Part shown: piece by piece, positions 1 to 5,569 of the stretch
Position numbering within the stretch: the first letter of the stretch is position 1
Layout: each line of letters begins with the position of its first letter
From: SIG588 sp045654545
GTDB lineage: Bacteria > Bacillota > Clostridia > Oscillospirales > Acutalibacteraceae
DNA length: 7,961 bases
Reading direction: 5' to 3'
Assembly (NCBI GenBank): GCA_045654545.1
Contig: JAZONO010000068.1
Location: 1-7,961, forward strand
The notes under the pieces: generated by a model
Databases searched by the model: none
What the model was told of the DNA's origin: nothing
What the model saw: the letters and a program-made list of their open reading frames with translations, nothing else
Translations under genes and position numbers: made by a program

Positions 1-15
1 TTCGCTCGGTGTCCT

Positions 16-27
16 GTTCGAGCCTCG
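16..27 (+). repeat. 12-bp copy of the tRNA-Gly T-arm sequence
   Basis: GTTCGAGCCTCG at 16-27 is the exact reverse complement of 91-102, inside the T arm of the minus-strand tRNA-Gly. The match stops at both edges, and the surrounding bases do not form a T stem or acceptor, so this is not a second tRNA. The rest of 1-38 shows nothing I can identify. Confidence 0.4.
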
Positions 28-38
28 ATCCTTTCGGC

Positions 39-79
39 AAAAGAAAAACAGCCGTCCGTTGGACGACTGTTTTTCTTTT
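39..79 (-). terminator. Intrinsic terminator of the tRNA-Gly gene
   Basis: Bases 39-57 pair with 61-79 around the loop GTT (58-60). The GC core is flanked by an A-run on one side and a T-run on the other, the classic Rho-independent layout. On the minus strand the only imperfect position (52/66) becomes a G-U wobble, whereas on the plus strand it is a C-A mismatch. This argues that the hairpin is selected on the minus-strand transcript. It begins at the last base of the tRNA CCA end. Confidence 0.85.
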
Positions 80-154
80 GGAGCGGCTTACGAGGCTCGA
101 ACTCGCTACCTCCACCTTGGCAAGGTGGCGCTCTACCAGATGAGCTAAAGCCGC
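79..154 (-). tRNA. tRNA-Gly (anticodon GCC)
   Basis: The minus strand folds into a complete 76-nt cloverleaf. The acceptor arms are GCGGCTT (148-154) and AAGCCGC (83-89), with discriminator base U. The D arm is GCTC/GAGC. The anticodon stem CCACC/GGTGG carries the loop TTGCCAA, giving anticodon GCC, which reads glycine GGC and GGU codons. The T arm is GCGAG, TTCGAGC, CTCGT with one imperfect pair at its base. The CCA end is genomically encoded (79-81). It is a single-gene unit with its own promoter (172-200) and terminator (39-79) and is divergent from the TSCPD gene. Confidence 0.97.
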
Positions 155-171
155 ATTTGTGTGCGAATGGT

Positions 172-200
172 AGTATAGCACACCGCGGCGGAGGTGTCAA
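172..200 (-). promoter_or_regulatory. SigA-type promoter of tRNA-Gly
   Basis: On the minus strand a perfect -35 box TTGACA (195-200) is separated by exactly 17 bp from a -10 box TATACT (172-177). Transcription should start near base 165, about ten bases before the mature tRNA 5' end at 154, which leaves a short leader for RNase P to remove. Confidence 0.88.
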
Positions 201-204
201 GTCC

Positions 205-226
205 TTTTTTGAATTTTTTATTTTTT
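205..226 (-). promoter_or_regulatory. A-tract UP element upstream of the tRNA promoter
   Basis: Three runs of six A on the minus strand (plus-strand T6 at 205-210, 214-219 and 221-226) lie immediately upstream of the -35 box. They occupy about -40 to -61 relative to the predicted start at 165. That is where alpha-CTD-binding UP elements sit at strong stable-RNA promoters. The tracts also lie between the two divergent -35 boxes, so they could bend this DNA. The function is inferred from position and composition. Confidence 0.55.
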
Positions 227-251
227 CCGTTGTAGGTGTTATTTTACCCTC

Positions 252-281
252 TTGACATACCCCGTGTGAACCCTTTATACT
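252..281 (+). promoter_or_regulatory. SigA-type promoter of the TSCPD gene
   Basis: A perfect -35 box TTGACA (252-257) is followed after 18 bp by TATACT (276-281). The expected start is near 288, giving a leader of about 40 nt before the chosen ATG at 328. The promoter points away from the tRNA-Gly promoter. Confidence 0.8.
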
Positions 282-327
282 GTGATGAGAAAAGTAATTT
301 TCTATGTTTCGGAAAGGATGGTTGTCT

Positions 328-579
328 ATGGCATTTTCGTATCGTACACAGGGTGTTTGTTGCCGTAGTGTTTCGTTTGATTTGGAGGATGGCGTTGTGC
401 GCCACGTGCGGTTTGAGGGCGGTTGCAACGGCAACACGCAGGGCGTGGCCGCCTTGGTGGACGGCATGACCGCCGAAGAGGCGATCCGCCGCTTAAGCGG
501 GATCCGTTGCGGATTCAAAGGCACCTCCTGCCCCGACCAGTTGGCAAAAGCGTTGGAAGCGGCGTTGAAACAGGCATAA
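328..579 (+). CDS. TIGR03905-family TSCPD domain protein
   Basis: This is an 83-residue cytosolic protein of unknown function. It matches the small TSCPD family found mainly in Clostridia, whose domain also occurs at the C-terminus of B12-dependent ribonucleotide reductases. Visible hallmarks are GVCCRS (residues 9-14), the GGCNGN turn (31-36), LVDGM (43-47) and the name-giving TSCPDQL (66-72). Cysteines C11, C12, C33, C61 and C68 are candidate metal or redox ligands. The length is normal for a stand-alone member. I chose ATG 328 because GGAAAGGA (311-318) lies nine bases upstream; the in-frame ATG at 304 has no ribosome site and would add eight residues. The gene is monocistronic, with its own promoter and terminator. 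The family assignment is secure; the role is not known. Confidence 0.9.
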   Translation: MAFSYRTQGVCCRSVSFDLEDGVVRHVRFEGGCNGNTQGVAALVDGMTAEEAIRRLSGIRCGFKGTSCPDQLAKALEAALKQA

Positions 580-611
580 AAAAGATGTGTGGCGTGCCAC
601 ACATCTTTTTT
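578..611. terminator. Bidirectional terminator between TSCPD gene and yebC
   Basis: The stem 578-592 pairs perfectly with 597-611, with a CGTG tetraloop. A6 on one side and T6 on the other make it a good intrinsic terminator in both directions. Its left arm overlaps the TSCPD stop codon (577-579), and the yebC stop codon begins three bases past its right arm. It closes both the rightward TSCPD gene and the leftward five-gene operon. Confidence 0.9.
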
Positions 612-613
612 GT

Positions 614-1351
614 TTATTCCTCTTCTTCGGGGCGATCCCAGTTGTGCCAGACGTTTTGCACGTCGTCGTTGTCGTCCAGCGCATCCAGCAGTTTTTCCAT
701 CTTGATCACCAAGTCGGGATCGGTGATGGCGGTGTACACGTCCGGCACCATTTCCACTTCCGCCGAAACGAATGCGTATCCTTTCGCTTCCAGCGCATCA
801 CGCACGGCAGAGAAATCGTCGGGTTCGGTGGTGATCTCAAACACGTCGCCGTCCGCGGCAAAATCCGCCGCACCGGCTTCCAACGCATCTTCCATCACTT
901 GATCTTCGTCCAGACCTTCCGCTTCGATGACAAGCACGCCCTTTTGGTTAAACATAAAGGACACACAGCCGCTTTGACCGAGGTTGCCGCCGAACTTGTC
1001 AAAATAGTGGCGGATGTCACCGGCGGTGCGGTTGCGGTTATCGGTCAAGGTTTCCACGATCACGGCGATGCCGCTGGGACCGTAACCCTCATACTGCAAC
1101 GCTTCGTAGTTTTCGCCGCCTTCGCCTGCCGCCTTTTTGATCACGCGCTCAATGTTTTCGTTTGGCACGTTGTTGGCTTTCGCTTTGGCGATGGCATCCT
1201 TCAACTTGGAGTTGGCTGCCGGGTCGGCACTGCCGCCCTCTTTCACCGCCACCGCCAGTTCACGGCCGATCTTGGTGAAGATCTTGGCGCGCTGACCGTC
1301 GGTCTTTTCCTTTTTGCGTTTGATGTTGTTCCACTTGGAATGTCCGGACAT
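614..1351 (-). CDS. yebC: YebC/PmpR (TACO1) family protein
   Basis: This is a 245-residue protein of the universal YebC family. The N-terminal signature MSGHSKWNNIKRKK, followed by a lysine-rich helix (AKIFTKIGREL), the central segment YEGYGPSGIAVIVE with DNRNRTAGDIRH, and an acidic C-terminus are all typical, and the length is standard. Family members have been described as DNA-binding regulators (PmpR type). More recent work describes them as ribosome-associated factors that help translation through proline-rich stretches, like mitochondrial TACO1; I cannot tell which applies here. The AAGGAG site (1361-1366) is nine bases from the ATG. It is the last gene of the queT-darA-holB-ricT-yebC operon, 23 bp after ricT, and stops just before the bidirectional terminator. 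Confidence 0.96.
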   Translation of the reverse strand: MSGHSKWNNIKRKKEKTDGQRAKIFTKIGRELAVAVKEGGSADPAANSKLKDAIAKAKANNVPNENIERVIKKAAGEGGENYEALQYEGYGPSGIAVIVETLTDNRNRTAGDIRHYFDKFGGNLGQSGCVSFMFNQKGVLVIEAEGLDEDQVMEDALEAGAADFAADGDVFEITTEPDDFSAVRDALEAKGYAFVSAEVEMVPDVYTAITDPDLVIKMEKLLDALDDNDDVQNVWHNWDRPEEEE

Positions 1352-1374
1352 GGGTATTATCTCCTTTTTGCAAA

Positions 1375-2223
1375 TTATTCGTCGTCTTTGTTTTCATCCT
1401 GCGGTTTGCCACCTGCACGCACCGTTTTCACTGCGGAGACCGGCACGCTGATGGGGGGCGAATCGGGGGCTTTATCCAACCGCACTTTGAGCATGCCCGT
1501 GAGCAAACTCACTTCGCACACCACACCGCGCCCCTCTTCGGTGATGACGGCCGACCCGTTTTTCGGGGTGGAGCGCCACAGCGATTCATAGGCGTTTTGC
1601 TCGTATTTCAAGCAACACATCAAGCGACCGCAGGTACCCGAAATTTTGGTGGGGTTCAAAGACAGGCCCTGTTCCTTCGCCATTTTAATGGATACCGGCA
1701 CAAATTCCGGCAGAAATTCCGAACAGCAAAACGGGCGACCGCAAATGCCGAGTCCGCCCAACATCTTGGCTTCGACGCGCACACCGATCTGGCGCAGTTC
1801 AATGCGCAGATGGAACACGGATGCCAGATCCTTCACCAATTCGCGGAAATCCACGCGCCCTTCGGCGGTAAAATAAAACAGCAGTTTGGTGTTGTCAAAC
1901 GAATATTCCGCATCCACCAGATTCATCTCCAGCTTGTGCGCTTCGATCCGCTCGCGGCACAGTTGCATCGCGTGGCGGCGACGTTCCTCGTTAACTTTCA
2001 GTTGCTTTTTATCTTCGTCGTTCGCAAGGCGCACCACCGCTTTGAGCGGTTGGGCGACCGTTTCGTCCGCAACGTTGCGATTGGGGATCGCCACCGTGCC
2101 GCATTCCAAGCCGCGCGCGGTTTCCACCACCACCAAATCGCCCACCGACAAGGTGTGCCCTGCCGGCTCAAAATAGTACGTCTTGCCTGCATCGCGAAAA
2201 CGTACCCCTACAATTTGTGTCAT
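1375..2223 (-). CDS. ricT: RicT (YaaT, PSP1 domain), RNase Y accessory factor
   Basis: This is a 282-residue PSP1-domain protein matching B. subtilis RicT/YaaT. In that organism RicT forms a complex with RicA and RicF that steers RNase Y cleavage of polycistronic mRNAs and also affects competence, sporulation and biofilm formation. Two cysteine clusters dominate the C-terminal half: C161-GRPF-C166-C167 and C198-GRLM-C203-C204. They fit the reported iron-sulfur ligation in the Ric complex. A charged helix with RRRHAMQLCRERI (residues 81-93) precedes the core. I chose ATG 2223 because GGAAGGA (2233-2239) lies nine bases upstream; an upstream in-frame ATG at 2271 would overlap holB and lacks a site. 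The gene sits 25 bp after holB, the same order as in B. subtilis. The RicA and RicF partners are not in the window. Confidence 0.95.
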   Translation of the reverse strand: MTQIVGVRFRDAGKTYYFEPAGHTLSVGDLVVVETARGLECGTVAIPNRNVADETVAQPLKAVVRLANDEDKKQLKVNEERRRHAMQLCRERIEAHKLEMNLVDAEYSFDNTKLLFYFTAEGRVDFRELVKDLASVFHLRIELRQIGVRVEAKMLGGLGICGRPFCCSEFLPEFVPVSIKMAKEQGLSLNPTKISGTCGRLMCCLKYEQNAYESLWRSTPKNGSAVITEEGRGVVCEVSLLTGMLKVRLDKAPDSPPISVPVSAVKTVRAGGKPQDENKDDE

Positions 2224-2248
2224 ACTCTTAATTCCTTCCAATCTGTAA

Positions 2249-3238
2249 TCAATCGCGTCCTGCCGCCGCACGCAGTTTTGCGCTCATCAAGGTGAGCAAC
2301 AGCGTGTGGTTGATGTTGCGCCGACGGGTGTGTTGCAATGCGCGCACCGCTTCCACCAGCGCCGCCAACCGCGCAGGGGGCAGTTGGCCCGAAAGGGTGG
2401 TTGCCGCCGCCGAAACGGGACGGGTGTGCACCCCTTGTGCCACCGCCAACGCATCGCGGAACAGCAGTACCAATGCCGCCAACACGTCGTCGGTCAGCGT
2501 TTTGTCCTTTTGATCCAGCGGTGCGATCGCCGCCGTGAGTGTCCATTCACGCGGCGCAGGAATCGCCAGTGCGATGTCGGCGGCAAGCGCCTGCACCTTG
2601 GCAAGACCGTCCCCTTCCATCGCGCCGAGCACACGGCCGAGACAGCCGTCATACAGCGCGAGTGCTTGCTTCAACTCGTCGTCCCCTGCCGAGGGCAAAC
2701 GGCTTTTCAGCCACGGAAGAGCTTCCCCTTCCGACACGCCGTGCAACGACACCGTCACGGTGCGCGATTGCACCGTGGGGAGCAACAGCGAACGGTTTTC
2801 CGCCGTCAGCATAAAAAGCAGGCGCGGTGGCGGCTCTTCCAGAATTTTCAACAACGCGTTTTGCGCCTGGTTGGTCATGCCGTCCGCACCGCAGAGGATC
2901 ATCACGCGGCGCGGTGCTTCGTTGGGCAGAACGTAGGCGCGTTCTCTGAGATCACGCACCGCATCGATATGAAACGAACGGGCTGTGCCGTCGCCGCCGA
3001 TCTCCTCAATATCGGGATGACCGCCGCCCATCGCCTTGTGGCAGGCAGGGCACACGCCGCACGGGCGTTCCTCCCCACTCTCACACACGGCGGCCGCCGC
3101 CAGCAAGCGCGCCAAGGTGCGCCGCCCACTGCCTAACGGGCCTTCGATCAGCAACGCATGCGGAAACTGCCCTCGCGCCGTGTAGGACGAGAGTTGCGCT
3201 TTTGCATCCGCGTTCCCGAGAAAATCAAAAAAACGCAT
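2249..3238 (-). CDS. holB: DNA polymerase III delta' subunit
   Basis: This is a 329-residue clamp-loader subunit of the AAA+ family, which with DnaX and delta loads the beta clamp at primer ends. It shows a degenerate P-loop GPLGSGRRT (33-41), a zinc-binding set C52, C60, C63 and C66, and the highly conserved NQAQNALLKILEEPP segment (123-137). At the usual SRC motif it reads SRT (S158, R159, T160), which keeps the arginine finger. The P-loop lysine is arginine (R39), consistent with delta' proteins that do not hydrolyse ATP. The C-terminal third is helical and poorly conserved, as usual. The ATG overlaps the darA stop by one base (TAATG), with only a weak GAAAAG upstream, so translational coupling to darA is likely. 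It sits between darA and ricT as in B. subtilis, without the intervening yaaR. Confidence 0.95.
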   Translation of the reverse strand: MRFFDFLGNADAKAQLSSYTARGQFPHALLIEGPLGSGRRTLARLLAAAAVCESGEERPCGVCPACHKAMGGGHPDIEEIGGDGTARSFHIDAVRDLRERAYVLPNEAPRRVMILCGADGMTNQAQNALLKILEEPPPRLLFMLTAENRSLLLPTVQSRTVTVSLHGVSEGEALPWLKSRLPSAGDDELKQALALYDGCLGRVLGAMEGDGLAKVQALAADIALAIPAPREWTLTAAIAPLDQKDKTLTDDVLAALVLLFRDALAVAQGVHTRPVSAAATTLSGQLPPARLAALVEAVRALQHTRRRNINHTLLLTLMSAKLRAAAGRD

Positions 3239-3558
3239 TACAGCTTTTCAAACCGCTCGACATCCATCACAAAGATGGTGGCACCGCCCACCGTGACTTC
3301 CACGGGGAATGCCGATGCGTGCATCGAATTGTACGCCGAAGCGGACACCAACTGGGTGCGACGCTTGGAGTGCTTGCCCACCAGTTCGATCACTTCGTCC
3401 ACCTTTTCCTCTTCCGTACCGATGAGGAAGGTGGTGTTTCCTGCCTTCAGGAACCCACCGGTCGTTGCCAATTTGGTGGCAAAGAAGCCGGCATCCATCA
3501 CGGCATCCGCCACGCGACCGGCGTCGTCCCTGTTCACAATGGCCATAATAAGTTTCAT
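3238..3558 (-). CDS. darA: Cyclic di-AMP receptor DarA/PstA (PII-like)
   Basis: This is a 106-residue trimeric PII-like signal protein (YaaQ/DarA/PstA) that binds the second messenger cyclic di-AMP; its downstream partner is not firmly known. Family hallmarks are MAIVNRDDA (5-13), TKLATTGGFL (28-37), AGNTTFLIG (39-47) and VGGATIFVM (90-98). Pocket residues recalled from the S. aureus and Listeria structures, T28, F36, L37, N41 and G47, are all present. The arginine at position 26 of the S. aureus protein is phenylalanine here. The AAGGGGG site ends seven bases before the ATG and overlaps the queT stop region, leaving a 12-bp gap. Its stop shares a base with the holB start. Its place next to holB and ricT is conserved in Bacillota; the queT neighbour is not part of the B. 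subtilis cluster. Confidence 0.95.
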   Translation of the reverse strand: MKLIMAIVNRDDAGRVADAVMDAGFFATKLATTGGFLKAGNTTFLIGTEEEKVDEVIELVGKHSKRRTQLVSASAYNSMHASAFPVEVTVGGATIFVMDVERFEKL

Positions 3559-3570
3559 AAAGGTACCCCC

Positions 3571-4077
3571 TTATTTGATTTTCGTGTGTACACGGTTCAA
3601 CATGGCGGCCAACAGCAAGCCGCCGCCAAGGCACGCCACCGTTTGCCCTGCCGCGATCTGCGCGGCATACAGCCAAAACAGGGTGGGTTGCCCTCCCATC
3701 AGCGCAATTTCCGCCCCGATCACCACCGCATTCAACAGGATGGGCGGCAGGGTGGCAAGCCACGGCAAGCCGCGCACGGTAACGTGGCGCAACGCACGGG
3801 ACATCCACGCCGCCACCAGGGTGGTGAGTGTGCCGAACAGCCAATCCCATGCGCCGACCGCACCGCCTGCCAACAGATTGGCAAGCAAGCAACCTACCGT
3901 GAGGCCGGGAATTGCCGCCGCGGTGAACACGGGCAAAACGGTGAGCATTTCTGCCACGCGCACCTGCAACGCACCGTAACTGATAGGTGCCAGCAACAGG
4001 CACAGCGCGGCATACATACCGCCAATCACCCCTGCTTCGGTTAAAAACCGCAACGAGCGGCGTCCTTTTTGTTCCAT
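3571..4077 (-). CDS. queT: QueT family preQ1 ECF-transporter S component
   Basis: This is a 168-residue polytopic membrane protein. It would be the substrate-binding subunit of an ECF importer for the queuosine precursor preQ1 or a related 7-deazaguanine. QueT signatures are PISYGALQVRVAEMLTVLP (31-49), FTAAAIPGLTVGCLLANLL (51-69), the WDWLFGTLTT loop (77-86) and LPPILLNAVVIGAEIAL (110-126). About five or six hydrophobic segments are visible. The energising EcfA, EcfA' and EcfT subunits are not in the window, as is usual for group II S components. I chose ATG 4077 because GGGAGG (4088-4093) lies ten bases upstream; the reading frame opens earlier, at 4152, but that would run through the riboswitch. 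The gene heads the operon. A probable preQ1-I riboswitch in its leader supports the substrate assignment independently. Confidence 0.92.
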   Translation of the reverse strand: MEQKGRRSLRFLTEAGVIGGMYAALCLLLAPISYGALQVRVAEMLTVLPVFTAAAIPGLTVGCLLANLLAGGAVGAWDWLFGTLTTLVAAWMSRALRHVTVRGLPWLATLPPILLNAVVIGAEIALMGGQPTLFWLYAAQIAAGQTVACLGGGLLLAAMLNRVHTKIK

Positions 4078-4087
4078 ATTGAATTTT

Positions 4088-4131
4088 CCTCCCGTAGTTT
4101 TGTTTATGGTCAGGATGGTTTCGAACTGACC
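4088..4131 (-). promoter_or_regulatory. Probable preQ1-I riboswitch controlling queT
   Basis: On the minus strand, stem P1 GGUCAG (4126-4131) pairs with CUGACC (4108-4113) around a 12-nt loop that starts UUC and ends in C (4114). That C is the position that contacts preQ1 in known class I aptamers. An A-rich tail, AUAAACAAAAC, follows (4097-4107), as in the Thermoanaerobacter aptamer. The loop G4122 and C4123 can pair with tail C4094 and G4093, forming the H-type pseudoknot. This pseudoknot takes up the first G's of the queT Shine-Dalgarno GGGAGG (4088-4093), so ligand binding should reduce translation initiation. A small AGGA/TCCT hairpin lies just upstream (4135-4147). No intrinsic terminator follows the aptamer. 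The identification rests on structure, tail and gene context; no covariance search was possible. Confidence 0.8.
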
Positions 4132-4154
4132 GCAGGAAATAATCCTACACAATA

Positions 4155-4183
4155 ATGATACACTTTACAGGTGAATTTGTCAA
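4155..4183 (-). promoter_or_regulatory. SigA-type promoter of the queT-yebC operon
   Basis: On the minus strand a perfect -35 TTGACA (4178-4183) and a -10 TATCAT (4155-4160) are separated by 17 bp. Transcription should begin near 4148, about 17 nt before riboswitch stem P1, so the whole aptamer is in the transcript. It is the only convincing promoter seen for the five genes queT, darA, holB, ricT and yebC. Confidence 0.82.
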
Positions 4184-4243
4184 GGTTTCCTCTTTCCTTT
4201 TATGGGGATTTATGGTAATATGTATACGATGGGAGGTGAGGTT

Positions 4244-4756
4244 GTGCGTAACTACCGATTGATACGTTCCAAGCGAAAAACCGTCGTGCTGGAAATCCGC
4301 CCCGACGGCGCGTTGTGGGTGCGTGCACCGCGATGGGTGCCGCGCGCGATGATCGAACGGGAAATTGCCGCACGTGAAGAGTGGATCGCGCGGCGCACCG
4401 CCGCCCTGCCCTCTCTGTGCCCGACACCGAGCGAGGAAGAACTCGCCGCCTTGCGCGAAGCGGCAACCACCTATATTCCCTCCCGCGTGGCGCATTTTGC
4501 CGCCGTGATGGGGGTCACCCCCACCGCGGTGAAGATCAATGCCGCCAAAAAGCGGTTTGGCAGTTGTTCCTCCAAAGGATCGCTCAACTTCTCCTGCCGC
4601 GTGATGACCTATCCACCCGAAGCAATCGATTACGTGGTGGTGCACGAACTGGCGCATCTGATCCACATGAATCACAGCGCCGCGTTTTATGCCACGGTGA
4701 CCTCCGTTTTGCCCGACTACAAGCAACGCGCGGCATTGCTCAAAAATCGGGGATAA
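4244..4756 (+). CDS. YgjP-like zinc metallopeptidase (DUF45/WLM-type)
   Basis: This is a 170-residue cytosolic protein of the YgjP/DUF45 family of putative zinc peptidases. The gluzincin-type motif HELAH (H134, E135, H138) is complete, with a third ligand H144 in NHSAAFY. The family motif usually written RWGSCS reads RFGSCS (104-109), followed by the typical short SLNFSCRVM strand (113-121) and IDYVVVHELAHL. The N-terminal beta region (YRLIRSKRKTVVLEI) is also typical. I chose GTG 4244 because GGAGGTGAG lies just upstream (4232-4240); in-frame ATGs at 4202, 4220 and 4229 lack ribosome sites. Its own promoter is unclear: TAATAT (4216-4221) with a weak TTTCCT (4193-4198) is the best candidate. 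It is divergent from queT and precedes, with a separate promoter, the ttcA unit. The physiological substrate is unknown. Confidence 0.9.
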   Translation: MRNYRLIRSKRKTVVLEIRPDGALWVRAPRWVPRAMIEREIAAREEWIARRTAALPSLCPTPSEEELAALREAATTYIPSRVAHFAAVMGVTPTAVKINAAKKRFGSCSSKGSLNFSCRVMTYPPEAIDYVVVHELAHLIHMNHSAAFYATVTSVLPDYKQRAALLKNRG

Positions 4757-4776
4757 TTTTTTGCACGATGTTTTTC

Positions 4777-4805
4777 TTGCATTCAAGCAGGAAGACAGAT
4801 ATAAT
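4777..4805 (+). promoter_or_regulatory. SigA-type promoter of the ttcA unit
   Basis: TTGCAT (4777-4782) lies 17 bp upstream of a perfect TATAAT (4800-4805). The expected start near 4812 gives a leader of about 23 nt with AAAGGAGG (4821-4828) before the ATG at 4835. No terminator separates it from the upstream peptidase gene, so readthrough from that gene is also possible. Confidence 0.82.
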
Positions 4806-4834
4806 GAAAACACACCTAACAAAGGAGGGGCTAC

Positions 4835-5554
4835 ATGGCAAAGAAACAAGACCTGTTGGGACTGATGCGCGCCGCAATGGACCGCTACGCCATGTTGCAA
4901 GAGGGCGATCGGGTGGCGGTCGGCGTATCGGGTGGCAAGGACAGCCTGGCACTGCTGTCGCTGTTGGCGGAGTTTCGCCGTTTTTCCCCCGTCTCCTTCT
5001 CCCTCACCGCCATCACGCTGGACCCCTGTTTTGGTGGGGTGGAAACGGATTTTTCCGCCGTGCAGGCGTGGTGTGAGGCGGCAAACGTGCCGCACATTTT
5101 GAAACGCACACGCTTGGCAGATGCGGCGATGGAAGAGGCAGGGGACAAACCACCCTGCTCGCTGTGTTCCAAGATGCGGCGCGGCGTGCTTCACCGCACC
5201 GCGGTGGAAGCCGATTGCAACGTGGTGGCGCTCGGCCATCACAAAGACGATGCCGCCGAAACGGTGCTGATGAATCTGCTCACGGGCAGTCGTTTTTCCT
5301 GCTTTTCCCCCGTGACCGAACTGGATCGCCGTGGGTTGCGGCTGATCCGTCCGCTGATCTTTATGAACGAGCGCGACGTGGCCGCCTTTGCCGCGGCAGA
5401 GCAGTTGCCCGTGGTTCCCTCGCGCTGTCCCGTAGACGGGCACACCAACCGCCAAAAAGCCAAAGATCTGGTCGCCGCCTTATCCCAAGAATACGGCGAT
5501 GTGACCGAAAAGATACTCCACGCACTCACCGCCGACCACATTGACCGCTGGTAA
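4835..5554 (+). CDS. ttcA: TtcA-family tRNA 2-thiocytidine synthetase
   Basis: This is a 239-residue PP-loop ATPase of the TtcA group. E. coli TtcA adenylates and thiolates cytidine 32 of certain tRNAs using an iron-sulfur cluster. Visible features are the PP-loop SGGKDS (32-37), the CxxC pair C108 and C111, GHHKDDAAET (134-143) and a third cysteine C198 in SRCPVDG. The set of two close cysteines plus a distant third matches the cluster ligands of TtcA and separates it from TilS. It is shorter than E. coli TtcA because it lacks terminal extensions. The AAAGGAGG site is six bases from the ATG. It is followed after 15 bp by the lipoprotein gene, so the two are probably cotranscribed. The family is clear; modification of C32 in this organism is inferred, and a related thiolation target is possible. 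Confidence 0.88.
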   Translation: MAKKQDLLGLMRAAMDRYAMLQEGDRVAVGVSGGKDSLALLSLLAEFRRFSPVSFSLTAITLDPCFGGVETDFSAVQAWCEAANVPHILKRTRLADAAMEEAGDKPPCSLCSKMRRGVLHRTAVEADCNVVALGHHKDDAAETVLMNLLTGSRFSCFSPVTELDRRGLRLIRPLIFMNERDVAAFAAAEQLPVVPSRCPVDGHTNRQKAKDLVAALSQEYGDVTEKILHALTADHIDRW

Positions 5555-5569
5555 AAAAGGAGAATGAGT

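Noticed and set aside
1..38. Possible second tRNA 3' end on the plus strand (TTCGAGC loop)
   Set aside because: The flanking bases TCCTG and CTCGA do not pair as a T stem, and no acceptor arm or CCA follows.
587..1591. A 334-codon plus-strand frame opposite yebC and ricT
   Set aside because: It starts inside the terminator hairpin and mirrors yebC, whose protein is unmistakable. There is no ribosome site.
4084..4150. preQ1-II or preQ1-III riboswitch instead of class I
   Set aside because: The element is too short and simple for those larger folds, while the stem length, 12-nt loop, A-rich tail and overlap with the ribosome site match class I.
4145..5455. A 436-codon open frame on the minus strand, antisense to the peptidase and ttcA genes
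   Set aside because: It is rich in His, Gln, Arg and Gly with no recognisable motif or ribosome site, and it runs through the queT promoter and opposite two genes with clear catalytic motifs. It is an antisense shadow of GC-rich coding DNA.
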